From Rhizobium rhododendri (lineage in GTDB: Bacteria; Pseudomonadota; Alphaproteobacteria; Rhizobiales; Rhizobiaceae), in assembly GCF_007000325.2 (NCBI RefSeq), contig NZ_CP117267.1, positions 1,860,001-1,924,000 on the forward strand: 64,000 nucleotides of DNA, given 5' to 3'. A model generated the notes under the pieces. That model saw only the letters and a program-made list of their open reading frames with translations, was not told where the DNA came from and searched no databases. Shown one piece after another: positions 36,515-46,857 of the stretch. The first letter of the stretch is position 1. Each line of letters starts with the position of its first letter. The position numbers and the translations under genes were made by a program.

Positions 36515-38086
36515 TCAGATTTCCCCGACTGCCGTCTCGGCAGCAGCAATGCTTGCCGCGCGACGGGCGACTTCCTCGCCGATCGGTGGCCCCTTGAAGC
36601 GCCGGTTCTCGAAGACCAGCCAGACGAGGGCCGTCAGCACGAGAAAGCCGACGGTGATGTAGAGTGCCCAGTCGTTCGGCGGCTGTACACCGATAACGAA
36701 CATCACCACCATCGAGATCAGCGCCAGCACCGCCACGACGCGGAACAAGGTCGGACCGATGCTCCATGGACCCATTTTCGGCCATTTCGGCGTGCCGTAG
36801 GCGAGAAGGCCGAGGCCGATCGGAACGGCGAAAGAGAGAAACAGGAAGATGACAGTGCAAGACACGACGATGGCATAGGCCGAGGATTCGCCGATGGTGA
36901 TCACCGAGGTGAGCCATACAAACAGCACCGACAGGATCGATCCCGTCCAGATCGCCGCAACCGGCGTGCGGAACTTGGGGCTAACCTTGGCAAGCGTGCT
37001 GGAGCCCGGAAGGCCCTTGTCACGCGAGAACGCATAGATCATCCGCGACACGGATGTCACTGTCGCCAGACCGCAGAGGAACTGCGATACGAAGATGGCG
37101 ATGTAGAGGAGGATCTTGACCGTCGGGTTGACCTGGCTGTCCATCGCCCAGAAAAACACGTTCCAGCCCTGCTTGGCAGCATCTTCCATGTTGGGCAGCA
37201 CCAGAACGAAGGCGCACAGCATGATGTAGCCTATGACCGAGGCCCAGACTGCGGCAGAGACCATGCCCTTCGGCACCGAGACGGATGCCTTCACGGTTTC
37301 TTCCGACGTATGGGCCGAGGCGTCGTAGCCGGTGATGGTGTAGATCGGCAGCAGCAGACCGAGCGCAAAGACCCAGGCACCCGAAACGGCCGGCCAGACC
37401 GGCGGCCCGCTCTGTGTTCCGTCCGCAGCCATCGTCGCCAATCCGGAATAATTGGTGAAGGTGAACAACCGCGAGAACTCGTAGGATGGTGCGCAGATCA
37501 GGCACACCACTGTCAGCGCCAGAGCCGCGCCGAGGATGAGGTAGCCGGACATGTCCGTGAGCTTGGCGGTGAGCCCGATACCCATGTGGTTGACCAGCGC
37601 CATGATGGCGGTGATCACGGCGACGAAGGTGATACGAACCACCACCGTATCCTCCATGCCGAAATAGGTGCCAAACGCACCGAAGAAGAAGTAATAAGTG
37701 CCGACATTGATGGCACCCAGAACGGTGATCAGGCCGAGCAGGTTCAGCCAGGCGGACAGCCAGCCTGTGAAGCGGTTGCCGAGGATGGAGCCCCAGTGAT
37801 AGAGGCCACCGGCTGTCGGATAGGCCGACGATATCTGTGCCAGAGCCAGCGCAAAGAAGATCGACATCAGGCAACCGACCGGCCAGCCGATGCCGATGGC
37901 GATGCCGCCTGCGCCGGACGTCGCCTGCGCCAGCGAATTGATACCCCCCGACATGATGCAGATAATGGAAAATGAAATCGCGAAATTCGAGAACGAACTC
38001 ATCCGTCGCTCGAGCTCCTGGGCGTAGCCCATGGAGTGCAGGATGCCGACATCCTGCTTCTTATCCAATTCGGTATAATCCGACAT
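36515..38086 (-). CDS. APC-family amino-acid/amine permease
   Basis: 523 residues with about 12 membrane helices. The N-terminus LHSMGYAQELERRMSSFSNFAISFSIICIMSG has the motif of eukaryotic-type GABA/polyamine APC permeases (LGY.q.L.R.ms.f.nfa.sfs.i). The helices after YPTAGGLYHW continue the fold. It probably imports the amine or amino alcohol used by the ligase and dehydrogenases downstream. ATG 38086 (MSDYTELDKK) starts the soluble N-terminus; the upstream ATG at 38137 has no ribosome site. Confidence 0.88.
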   Translation of the reverse strand: MSDYTELDKKQDVGILHSMGYAQELERRMSSFSNFAISFSIICIMSGGINSLAQATSGAGGIAIGIGWPVGCLMSIFFALALAQISSAYPTAGGLYHWGSILGNRFTGWLSAWLNLLGLITVLGAINVGTYYFFFGAFGTYFGMEDTVVVRITFVAVITAIMALVNHMGIGLTAKLTDMSGYLILGAALALTVVCLICAPSYEFSRLFTFTNYSGLATMAADGTQSGPPVWPAVSGAWVFALGLLLPIYTITGYDASAHTSEETVKASVSVPKGMVSAAVWASVIGYIMLCAFVLVLPNMEDAAKQGWNVFFWAMDSQVNPTVKILLYIAIFVSQFLCGLATVTSVSRMIYAFSRDKGLPGSSTLAKVSPKFRTPVAAIWTGSILSVLFVWLTSVITIGESSAYAIVVSCTVIFLFLSFAVPIGLGLLAYGTPKWPKMGPWSIGPTLFRVVAVLALISMVVMFVIGVQPPNDWALYITVGFLVLTALVWLVFENRRFKGPPIGEEVARRAASIAAAETAVGEI

Positions 38087-38202
38087 GTGAAACGTCCCCT
38101 TCAACCGAAAGTCCGCGGAATTGCGGACCGTCCCCATTTATGGCGTGGCAAATATGTTGCCCCGCCTGCCGCAGTTTGACTGTTCCCCGGGGTCTTTATT
38201 GT

Positions 38203-38970
38203 TCAGGCGTCCAGGCTACGCTGGATCAGCCCTGTCAGATAATCGGCCATGACCCCTTGGCCGACATCATCCACGATCAGGTCGTTGCGGACCTCGATCA
38301 TGACATTCTTCAAATGGTTCGATACGCCGTGTAGTTGCAACGTGTGGGTAACCCCGTGTTGCGGCCCGTAGGGCTGGTTTCGCTCCGTTCGATAGAGCGG
38401 CGCTTCGCCTGCCAGCGCCAGCATGCGGTTCGCCAGCCGGTCATCCGTATCGTGCAGGATGCCGAGTTCGACCTCGCGGTACCGGCCGTCATAAATCGGC
38501 GTGAAACTATGAATTGTGACAATGACGCTGGCCATCCCCAGCGCCGTCCGGCGCAAGAGTAAATCGCGGATACGTTGATGAAACGGCACATACAGTGCTT
38601 CGGTCCGCGCCCTGCGCTCCTCGCTATCCAGCTGGCGATTGCCCGGAATATCATAGATTTCGCTCACCTCCGGCATGGCTGCGGGAGACTCCGGCGGACG
38701 GTTGCAATCGTAAATCAGCCGCGAAAAGCGCTGGTAGACCAAAGACGCATCGAGATTGCGTGACAGTCCCCTCGCAACCGCCAAAGCACCCGGATCCCAA
38801 GCGATGTGGCTGTTCCGCGCTTCTTCGGACAGGCCGAGATCGCCAAACCGCTCCGGCAACCGGGAGGATGCGTGCTCGCAGATCACCACGACCGGGCTGC
38901 GACCATCTGGTCGCTCGACGGCAACACATTCCCCTTCTTGTTCGCTCAGCACAGCCTGATGCATCAGCAT
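38203..38970 (-). CDS. N-formylglutamate amidohydrolase family protein
   Basis: 255 residues of the HutG-like N-formylglutamate amidohydrolase (FGase) family: VVICEHASSRLP with the metal His near residue 32, SHIAWDPGA, VTIHSFTPIYDG, and MIEVRNDLI with a conserved Glu/Arg. Classical members release glutamate from N-formylglutamate. Next to a GS-type ligase, it may hydrolyse a gamma-glutamyl or N-acyl-glutamate intermediate instead. GGAGG lies 6 bases before ATG 38970. It is the first gene of the leftward cluster, divergent from the MurR/RpiR regulator. Confidence 0.85.
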   Translation of the reverse strand: MLMHQAVLSEQEGECVAVERPDGRSPVVVICEHASSRLPERFGDLGLSEEARNSHIAWDPGALAVARGLSRNLDASLVYQRFSRLIYDCNRPPESPAAMPEVSEIYDIPGNRQLDSEERRARTEALYVPFHQRIRDLLLRRTALGMASVIVTIHSFTPIYDGRYREVELGILHDTDDRLANRMLALAGEAPLYRTERNQPYGPQHGVTHTLQLHGVSNHLKNVMIEVRNDLIVDDVGQGVMADYLTGLIQRSLDA

Positions 38971-39148
38971 CCCGGCCCTCCACCCAAAGTTTAACAAAAC
39001 CTTCACAGAAAAGAATTCTTCAGCTTATGGCGAGTGTCAACCGTAAACTGAAATTATCTCTTCAATTTAGACATTGACTCAATATGTGACAGCGTTGTTT
39101 AAAGTGTCATGGAGACAGGCAAAGACCGTCCCTGGGGGCTAAAACAGA

Positions 39149-40021
39149 GTGATCAACGCATCGAAAACCGTGGCTGACGTTATCCATGCCCATTTCGATG
39201 GGCTGACGCGGGCCGAGAAGCAACTGGCGGAAAGCCTGCTGGACAATTACCCTGTCTCGGGCTTGGGAAGCATCACCACGGTTGCAGAAAATGCACGCGT
39301 CTCGACGCCGACTGTTGCACGCATGGTGCAGAAACTCGGTTTCAAGGGCTATCCGGAATTCCAGTCCCATCTGCACCAGGAGGTCGAGGCAACGATCTCC
39401 AATCCGCTGACAAAACGTGGGCGCTGGGCAAGCAATGCGCCCGGCACGCATATTCTCAATCGCTTCGCCGATGCCATCAGCGCCAACCTGCGCCAGACGC
39501 TCACCGATCTCGATACCGCCACCTTCGACAGCGTTGTCTCCCTGCTTTGCGAGAGCCGCCGTGAGCTTTATTTCGTCGGTGGACGCATCACCGGCGCACT
39601 GGCAGAATACTTTTTCACGCACATGCAGGTGATCCGCGCCAACACGACGCTGCTATCCGCCAATTCGAGTTCATGGCCGCAATATGTGCTCAACATGAAC
39701 CCCGGCGACCTGCTCATCATCTTCGACATCAGGCGCTATGAGCTTGAAATGGTGAGCCTGGCGGCCGCCGCCCGCCGACGAGGCGCCGAGATTATCGTCT
39801 TCACGGACCAGTGGGCCTCGCCCGCCTCCAAACACGCAAAACATACCTTCCGCGTCCAGATCGAGGCGCCGTCCGCCTGGGATTCCTCTGTGGTGACACT
39901 GTTCATCGTCGAGGCTCTCATCGAGGCTGTCCAGAACTCGACCTGGGACGAGACGAGCGAGCGCATGAAGACACTGGAAGGCCTGTTCGAACAGACCAAG
40001 CTCTTTCGTAAAATCGGCTAG
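39149..40021 (+). CDS. MurR/RpiR family transcriptional regulator
   Basis: 290 residues: an N-terminal HTH_6 domain (ISTVAENARVSTPTVARMVQKLGFKGYPEFQ region, residues 10-80) and a C-terminal SIS sugar/phosphosugar-binding domain (residues 120-255, with NPGDLLIIFDIRRYELE). It starts with GTG after GGGGGCT. It sits divergently beside the amine-type cluster and before an ABC importer, so it may control both. In related rhizobia such regulators respond to sugar phosphates or other small ligands. Confidence 0.88.
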   Translation: MINASKTVADVIHAHFDGLTRAEKQLAESLLDNYPVSGLGSITTVAENARVSTPTVARMVQKLGFKGYPEFQSHLHQEVEATISNPLTKRGRWASNAPGTHILNRFADAISANLRQTLTDLDTATFDSVVSLLCESRRELYFVGGRITGALAEYFFTHMQVIRANTTLLSANSSSWPQYVLNMNPGDLLIIFDIRRYELEMVSLAAAARRRGAEIIVFTDQWASPASKHAKHTFRVQIEAPSAWDSSVVTLFIVEALIEAVQNSTWDETSERMKTLEGLFEQTKLFRKIG

Positions 40022-40208
40022 AGGAGAAGAAAAAAGGTCGGCAACACGACCACGCCGAAAACCGCTGATGCTATCGATATTCGAGCGCAGGGAGACGCGC
40101 CGACATCCCGGCAATTTCCCGCTAATCGGGTGCAAAACAACCGTCACACAAGCTTCACGCAATGTCATTAACAGCTTCGCCAGACACTGAAGATCAAGGA
40201 GAACAACA

Positions 40209-41306
40209 GTGACCAGATCTATTCATCGCCTCCTTTCGCTCTCGACCGCAATCGTCATGGCGTCCACCGCCATAGCCTCTGCCGCGCCGAGCGACGACCT
40301 CATTGCAGCCGCCAAAAAAGAAGGCTCGCTGACCACGATCGCCCTGCCGCACGACTGGTGCGGCTACGGCGACGTCATCGCAGGCTTCAAGGCCAAGTAC
40401 GGCCTGACCGTCAACGAACTGAACCCGAACGCAGGTTCCGGCGACGAAATCGAAGCCATCAAGGCCAACAAGGGCAACAAGGGCCCACAGGCCCCTGATG
40501 TCATCGACGTAGGCCTGTCCTTTGGTCCATCCGCCAAGAAGGACGGCCTGCTGCAGCCTTACAAGGTTTCCACATGGGACTCGATCCCTGACAGCGCCAA
40601 GGATTCCGAAGGCTACTGGTACGGCGATTACTACGGCGTTCTGGCCATCGGCGTGAACAAGGACGTCGTCAAGGAAAGCCCGAAGAGCTTTGCCGATCTG
40701 ACGGACTCCAAATATGCCAACGCAGTTGCCATGCCTGGCGACCCGCGCACCGGCAACAGCTCGATGATGACCGTTTACGCGGCCGGCACGGCCAAGGGCG
40801 GCAAGGGCGGCGCTGAAACAGCCAAGCTCGGCACTGCATTCATGAAGGACCTCAAGGCCAGCGGTAACCTGGTACCGGTCAACGGCAACGCCCAGAACAT
40901 GGCGCAGGGCACCACGCCGGTCCTGTTCGACTGGGACTACAATGTCCTTGCCATGCGCGACAAGCTCGCCGGCAACCCGCCGATGGATGTCATCGTACCA
41001 TCTGACGCCGTCATCGCCGGTGTCTACGTTCAGGCGATCTCCGCATTTGCGCCTCACCCGAACGCTGCCAAGCTCTGGATGGAATACCTTTATTCGGACG
41101 AAGGTCAGGTCGGCTGGCTGAAGGGCTATTGCCACCCGATCCGCTTCACCGACATGGCGACCCGCAAGGTCATCCCGCAGGCACTGCTCGACAAGATGCC
41201 AGCAGCTGAAGGCTATGCAAAGGCCATCTTCCCGACCCTCGAGGAACAGTCCGCAGCCAAGGCTGTCGTTGCTTCCGATTGGTCCAAGGAAATGGGCGCC
41301 AAGTAA
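40209..41306 (+). CDS. ABC importer periplasmic binding protein (Fe3+/polyamine/phosphonate-type)
   Basis: 365 residues, GTG start after AAGGAGA. Signal peptide LLSLSTAIVMASTAIASAAP then a type II periplasmic binding fold (LTTIALPHDWCGYGDVIAGFKAKYGL, and APDVIDVGLSFGP). It is the first of four coupled genes. The family includes proteins for iron, putrescine and 2-aminoethylphosphonate; context near amine genes favours an amine or amino compound. A strong hairpin follows the gene, so this protein should be made in excess of the membrane parts. Confidence 0.85.
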   Translation: MTRSIHRLLSLSTAIVMASTAIASAAPSDDLIAAAKKEGSLTTIALPHDWCGYGDVIAGFKAKYGLTVNELNPNAGSGDEIEAIKANKGNKGPQAPDVIDVGLSFGPSAKKDGLLQPYKVSTWDSIPDSAKDSEGYWYGDYYGVLAIGVNKDVVKESPKSFADLTDSKYANAVAMPGDPRTGNSSMMTVYAAGTAKGGKGGAETAKLGTAFMKDLKASGNLVPVNGNAQNMAQGTTPVLFDWDYNVLAMRDKLAGNPPMDVIVPSDAVIAGVYVQAISAFAPHPNAAKLWMEYLYSDEGQVGWLKGYCHPIRFTDMATRKVIPQALLDKMPAAEGYAKAIFPTLEEQSAAKAVVASDWSKEMGAK

Positions 41307-41326
41307 TTGGATCGATAATCTCGCGC

Positions 41327-41356
41327 GGATGCCGGCACCAGCCGGCATCCGTTTTC
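41327..41356 (+). terminator. Intra-operon hairpin after the binding-protein gene
   Basis: A perfect 10-bp stem, GGATGCCGGC with GCCGGCATCC, closes a 5-base loop and is followed by GTTTTC. It lies between the binding-protein gene and the permease gene and could cut downstream expression or stabilise the upstream mRNA. Confidence 0.7.
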
Positions 41357-41381
41357 ATTACTTGCTTCAAGGGTGTTGTGC

Positions 41382-42299
41382 ATGAGTGTCGCGAATAACG
41401 CCTCCAGGTCACCGCCGGGATCGCCTGCGAAGGCGCCGACCGCCCGCCGGACTGGAGCCATCAACTGGGACTGGCTTGGCGTTGCGCCGTTCTTCCTGTT
41501 CGCTCTCTTCTTTCTGATCGCACCCGTTCTCTACCTGGTCACCGGCGCATTCGAGAATTCGGCCGGCGGATTTACATTCGACAATTTCATTGCGCTGACC
41601 TCCCCGACCATTCTTTCCGCGTATTCCCTCTCGCTGCGCCTCAGCCTCGTCGCCGCTGCGCTCGGTGCGGTTGCCGGCTTGCTTCTCGGATATGCCGTGG
41701 TGCTCGGCGGGCTGCCCCCCTGGGTACGCACCGCGTTCATGACGTTTTCCGGGGTGGCCTCCAATTTTGCGGGCATTCCGCTCGCCTTCGCCTTTATCGC
41801 GACGCTCGGCCGCCTTGGTCTGGTAACCGTGTTTCTGCGGAACGTCTTCGGTTTCAACCTCTATGGATCGGGCTTCAGTCTCTTCTCGTTCGCGGGCCTA
41901 GCGATCACCTATCTTTACTTCCAGCTGCCGCTGATGCTGCTGATTATCACACCTGCGCTCGATGGCCTTAAGTCGGAATGGCGGGAGGCTGCGGAAATTC
42001 TCGGAGCAGACCGCAGGCAATACTGGCAGATGATCGCGCTACCCGTGTTGATGCCGTCCATTCTGGGCTGCTTCCTGCTGCTGTTCGCCAATGCCTTCGG
42101 CACCCTCGTCACTGTCTACGCCCTCACCGGATCGAGCTTCGGGGTCGTTCCGATCGTCCTCTACCAGCAGATCCAGGGCAACGTGCTCTACAATCCCAAC
42201 CTCGGCTACGCGCTGGCGGTCGGCATGGTTGTCATCATGGGGATCAGCAACACGCTGTATCTCGTGCTTCGCAACAAAGCCGAGAGGTGGCGCCAGTGA
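41382..42299 (+). CDS. ABC importer permease 1
   Basis: 305 residues with six membrane helices and the BPD_transp_1 EAA-type loop (EWREAAEILGADRRQYWQMIALPVLMPSILG). It forms one half of the membrane channel with the next gene. The frame is open from GTG 41373, but ATG 41382 is a more usual start. The stop overlaps the next start as GTGA. Confidence 0.88.
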   Translation: MSVANNASRSPPGSPAKAPTARRTGAINWDWLGVAPFFLFALFFLIAPVLYLVTGAFENSAGGFTFDNFIALTSPTILSAYSLSLRLSLVAAALGAVAGLLLGYAVVLGGLPPWVRTAFMTFSGVASNFAGIPLAFAFIATLGRLGLVTVFLRNVFGFNLYGSGFSLFSFAGLAITYLYFQLPLMLLIITPALDGLKSEWREAAEILGADRRQYWQMIALPVLMPSILGCFLLLFANAFGTLVTVYALTGSSFGVVPIVLYQQIQGNVLYNPNLGYALAVGMVVIMGISNTLYLVLRNKAERWRQ

Positions 42300-43123
42300 C
42301 CAAGCGTTTCCCCATCGTCTCGACGTTCATCGTGATCGTTGCAGCATCCTATTTCCTGATACCGCTCTATGCGACCTTCCAGTTCTCGCTGCAGATGCTA
42401 CGCGGACAATGGAGCTTTGCAGCCTACCGGTCGGTATTTTCGAGCGAGAAATTCCTGGCGACCCTCGGCTTCTCGGCCACCGCATCCCTGCTTGCCATCA
42501 TAGCCGGCGCCCTCATCGTCGTTCCGACCGCCTACTGGGTACGCCTGAAACTGCCGAAAATCCGCCCGATGATCGAGTTCATCTCGCTGATGCCGTTGAT
42601 CATTCCGCCTGTGGTTCTGGTGTTCGGATATATCCGGCTGTTCGGCTCCAATTCGTTCCTGCCCCTGACGATGTCGGAAACGGGAACGAACGTGCTGCTG
42701 GTCATCGGCTATGTCGTGCTGTCCCTGCCCTACATGTTCCGGGCCGTCGACAACGGCATGGCGGCCATCGACATTAAGACGCTGACGGAAGCCGCCGAAA
42801 GTCTCGGCGCATCCCGCTTGCGCACTGTCGCCCAGGTGATTTTCCCGAATATCCGGTCCGCCATCCTGTCCGGGGCCTTCCTGACATTTTCCATCTCGCT
42901 CGGCGAGTTCGTGCTCGCCAGCCTGCTGAACAGGCCGGCCTTCGGTCCGTACCTTGTGCAGACCGGGCAGGATCGCGCCTATGAACCAGCAGCACTCGCC
43001 ATCATGTCTTTCGGGATCATCTGGTTCTGCATGGTGCTGATGCAGTTGTTTGCCACGAAAAGACCGGGACAGCGCTGGTTGCCGCGCCTGTCACAAAAAA
43101 CTGCAAGGAGTGTAGAGCCATGA
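42296..43123 (+). CDS. ABC importer permease 2
   Basis: 275 residues from a GTG overlapping the previous stop by 4 bases. Six helices and an EAA loop (LTEAAESLGASRLRTVAQVIFPNIRSAILSG) mark it as the second permease half. GAGAGG precedes the start. The stop overlaps the ATPase start (ATGA), so all three are translationally coupled. Confidence 0.9.
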   Translation: MTKRFPIVSTFIVIVAASYFLIPLYATFQFSLQMLRGQWSFAAYRSVFSSEKFLATLGFSATASLLAIIAGALIVVPTAYWVRLKLPKIRPMIEFISLMPLIIPPVVLVFGYIRLFGSNSFLPLTMSETGTNVLLVIGYVVLSLPYMFRAVDNGMAAIDIKTLTEAAESLGASRLRTVAQVIFPNIRSAILSGAFLTFSISLGEFVLASLLNRPAFGPYLVQTGQDRAYEPAALAIMSFGIIWFCMVLMQLFATKRPGQRWLPRLSQKTARSVEP

Positions 43124-44181
43124 GCTTCCTCAGGATCGATTCGGTCAGCAAGAGTTTCGGCCCGAACACCGTTGTCAAAGATTTCAACATGGGCATCGAA
43201 AAGGGTGAGTTCGTCTCGTTCCTCGGCCCGTCCGGCTGCGGCAAGACGACGGTTCTGCGGATGATCGCCGGCTTCGAGACGCCGACTTCGGGCTCGATCC
43301 TGATCGGCGGCAAGGAACAGCGGGACCTGAAGCCGAACAAGCGCAACATCGGCATGGTCTTCCAGGCCTACGCCCTGTTCCCCAACATGTCGGTTTTCGA
43401 CAATGTCGCCTTCGGCCTGAAAGTCGCCGGCGCGCCAAAAGCGGAAATCGAAAGCCGCGTCAAGGAAATGCTGTCGCTGATCAGGCTCGATCATCTGGCC
43501 GACCGCTTCCCCTACCAGATGTCCGGCGGCCAGCAGCAGCGCGTGGCGCTTGCCCGCGCGCTTGCCGTCAAGCCGCAGGTGCTGCTGCTCGACGAACCGC
43601 TGTCGGCGCTGGACGCCAAGATCCGCGTGTCGCTGCGCGAGGAAATCCGCCTCATCCAGCAGAAACTCGGCATCACCACCGTCTTCGTCACCCACGACCA
43701 GGAAGAGGCTCTCTCGATCTCCGACCGCATCGTCGTCATGAACGCCGGCCGCGCTGACCAGATCGGTACGCCCTTCGAGATCTACAATCACCCGGCAACG
43801 CGCTTCGTCGCCTCCTTCGTCGGGACGCTGAACCTGATCGAGGCGAAGGTCGTCGATCCCGCCACCAACCGTATCTCGATCGGCGACCAGGGCGTGACGC
43901 TGAAACAGTCGGTTACCGCCTTCAAGGCAGGCGACACGGTGTCGCTGGCGTTGCGGCCGGAGGCGGGATCGCTGTCCGAAGGTGCCAAGGGCGATACCTC
44001 GCTCACCGGCGATGTCACCTCGGCACATTTTCTGGGCTCGGTCATCCGCACCCGCATGAATGTCTGCGGCAACACGATTTCCTTCGACATGTTCAACGCT
44101 CCCGGCAAGATGCCGCCGGCCGTCGGCGAACGCGTCACCCTGCGCTTTGCCGCGGAAGACCTGCTGGTCATCAACGACTGA
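43120..44181 (+). CDS. ABC importer ATP-binding protein
   Basis: 353 residues with the PotA/FbpC layout: Walker A GPSGCGKTT near residue 35, LSGGQ-type signature SGGQQQRVAL, Walker B LLLDEPLSALD, and the H-loop in FVTHDQEEAL. The C-terminal TOBE domain (about 240-353) is typical of polyamine and iron importers. It powers uptake from the cytosolic face of the inner membrane. AAGGAG precedes the ATG. Confidence 0.92.
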   Translation: MSFLRIDSVSKSFGPNTVVKDFNMGIEKGEFVSFLGPSGCGKTTVLRMIAGFETPTSGSILIGGKEQRDLKPNKRNIGMVFQAYALFPNMSVFDNVAFGLKVAGAPKAEIESRVKEMLSLIRLDHLADRFPYQMSGGQQQRVALARALAVKPQVLLLDEPLSALDAKIRVSLREEIRLIQQKLGITTVFVTHDQEEALSISDRIVVMNAGRADQIGTPFEIYNHPATRFVASFVGTLNLIEAKVVDPATNRISIGDQGVTLKQSVTAFKAGDTVSLALRPEAGSLSEGAKGDTSLTGDVTSAHFLGSVIRTRMNVCGNTISFDMFNAPGKMPPAVGERVTLRFAAEDLLVIND

Positions 44182-44207
44182 TCTCCCTGTCAAGATACAG
44201 TGTTCAC

Positions 44208-44234
44208 AAACGCCGGGTATTTCCCGGCGTTTTT
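44208..44234 (+). terminator. Terminator of the ABC importer operon
   Basis: CGCCGGG with CCCGGCG, a 5-base loop, extended by flanking AAA/TTT pairs, followed by TTTTT. It lies 27 bases after the ATPase stop. Confidence 0.85.
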
Positions 44235-44272
44235 GCTTTGATTTCTGTGTTGCAGCGCGGCATATTGACTAT

Positions 44273-45003
<731 letters not shown>

Positions 45004-45177
45004 TGACAACAGGCGGCGTGCACTTCGCGCCGCCACGTCTGCCGGGATCATCGATCCGGATACAGCCTATCCCGGGGCTCGATGGCCGTGACACCAAATA
45101 CCGCTTGAAATGCCCGCCGCGATCCCGCATGCAACCTGTGGAGTTGAGGCCCGAACATTTCAGCAGAGTGCATTGCC

Positions 45178-46521
45178 ATGTCCCCCATGATGACGCCAGC
45201 AGCGGCGCCCCGCCGCCTGACCGCCCAGGATTTTCGAACGCTGGGCCTCGCAGCCCTCGGCGGTGCGCTGGAATTCTACGATTTCATCATCTTCGTCTTT
45301 TTCGCCACCGTCATCGGCAAGCTGTTCTTCCCGCCCGACCTGCCCGACTGGCTGGTGCTGATCCAGACATTCGGCATCTTCGCAGCCGGCTATCTGGTAC
45401 GCCCCATTGGCGGCATCGTGCTCGCCCATTTCGGCGATCTATACGGTCGCAAGCGAGTGTTCGCCTTCTCGCTGCTGCTGATGGCGCTGTCGACGCTCGG
45501 CATGGCCGCCATGCCCACCTATGCATCCATCGGCATTGCCGCTCCCATCCTACTCGTCTGCCTGCGTATCCTGCAGGGGGCTGCCATCGGCGGCGAAGTG
45601 CCGGGCGCCTGGACTTTCGTCGCCGAGCACGTTCCCTTCCGTCGCGTCGGCTTTGCCTGCGGCTTCCTCTGCTCCGGCCTGACGCTGGGCATCCTGCTCG
45701 GCTCGTTCATCGCCGCTATCATCAACACGGTCTTTACTCCTGATGAAGTCGCCTCATATGCCTGGCGCATCCCCTTCCTGATCGGTGGCATCTTCGGCCT
45801 GATCGCCGTCTACCTGCGCCGCTGGCTGCACGAAACGCCAATCTTTGCCGATATGAAGAAAAGCCGGGCGCTGGTATCGGAACTGCCGCTGAAAGCGGTG
45901 CTGCGCGACTATCCGAGGGGCATTGTCATCTCGATGCTGCTGACCTGGATCCTGTCGGCCGGCATCATCGTCACCACGCTGATGACCGCCACCTTCCTGC
46001 AGAAGCTCTACCACTACACCGCCCAGCAATCGCTGGCCGCCACCAGCTTCGGCACGCTCTTCCTGATCGTCGGCACGGCAGCCGCCGGCGCCATTGTCGA
46101 CCGTATCGGCTCCGGTAAATTCTTCACCGTCGCCAGCCTGTTCTTCGGCGCCGCCACCTTCGTCTTCTACAGCTACGCCGCCACCTCCCTGACAGTCATG
46201 TTCATCCTCTACGCGGTGATGGGACTGTCTGTCGGCCTCGTCGGCGCCGTTCCCTATGTCATGGTCCGCGCCTTCCCGGCCCGCGTCCGCTTCACCGGCC
46301 TGTCCTTCTCCTACAATGTCGCCTACGCGATCTTCGGCGGCCTCACGCCCATCGCGGTCAGCACGCTGCTGGCCATCAATCCGATGGCGCATGCCTATTA
46401 CCTCCTCTTCATCGCCGCCCTCGCCTTCTGCCTCGGGCTCTACCTGATGGCCAAGGGCGATGAGATCGAAGCGCAAGCCGGCATCGAGGAACTGACGACG
46501 CGGCTGGCAGCAGGTTCCTAG
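45178..46521 (+). CDS. MFS transporter of the metabolite:H+ symporter (MHS) family
   Basis: 447 residues with 12 helices. The N-terminal LAALGGALEFYDFIIFVFFA and the GHFGDLYGRKRV-type loop (LVRPIGGIVLAHFGDLYGRKRV) are the MHS hallmarks. Substrates of the family are organic acids, betaines and shikimate-like compounds; this one is unassigned. It starts 174 bases after ribH; I see no obvious ribosome site stronger than CAGAGTG. Confidence 0.85.
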   Translation: MSPMMTPAAAPRRLTAQDFRTLGLAALGGALEFYDFIIFVFFATVIGKLFFPPDLPDWLVLIQTFGIFAAGYLVRPIGGIVLAHFGDLYGRKRVFAFSLLLMALSTLGMAAMPTYASIGIAAPILLVCLRILQGAAIGGEVPGAWTFVAEHVPFRRVGFACGFLCSGLTLGILLGSFIAAIINTVFTPDEVASYAWRIPFLIGGIFGLIAVYLRRWLHETPIFADMKKSRALVSELPLKAVLRDYPRGIVISMLLTWILSAGIIVTTLMTATFLQKLYHYTAQQSLAATSFGTLFLIVGTAAAGAIVDRIGSGKFFTVASLFFGAATFVFYSYAATSLTVMFILYAVMGLSVGLVGAVPYVMVRAFPARVRFTGLSFSYNVAYAIFGGLTPIAVSTLLAINPMAHAYYLLFIAALAFCLGLYLMAKGDEIEAQAGIEELTTRLAAGS

Positions 46522-46551
46522 ACACCTTCAACGACCGTCCGGAGACAGCCA

Positions 46552-46857
46552 ATGATCACCTGCCACCTCCGCTACATCATCGACGCCTACAAGATTGCGG
46601 AATTCGAGGACTATGCACGGCGGTGGATCCCCATCGTCAACCGCATGGGCGGCACCCATCACGGCTACTTCCTGCCCTCCGAAGGCGCCAGCAACGTCGC
46701 CGTGGCACTCTTCTCCTTCCCGAGCTTCACAGCCTACGAAGCCTACCGCAACAGCATGGCCGCAGACGCAGAATGCCAGGCGACGCTCGAACTTGAGGCG
46801 AAAAACCGCAGTATCATCAGCTACGAACGCAGCTTCATGCGGCCGGTGTTGGGGTAG
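46552..46857 (+). CDS. NIPSNAP family protein
   Basis: 101 residues, an alpha/beta-barrel (ferredoxin-like) fold matching NIPSNAP: ITCHLRYIIDAYKIAEFEDYARRWIPIVNRMGGTHHGYFLPSEG and later YEAYRNSMAAD. These small dimeric proteins are of uncertain function. GGAG precedes the ATG by 9 bases, and it follows the MFS gene after 30 bases, so co-transcription is likely. Confidence 0.85.
   Translation: MITCHLRYIIDAYKIAEFEDYARRWIPIVNRMGGTHHGYFLPSEGASNVAVALFSFPSFTAYEAYRNSMAADAECQATLELEAKNRSIISYERSFMRPVLG

Noticed and set aside
39087-39109. TGACA...TGTCA inverted repeat before the MurR/RpiR gene as its operator
   Set aside because: Arms of 5 bases with a 13-base gap are too short to stand out from chance.
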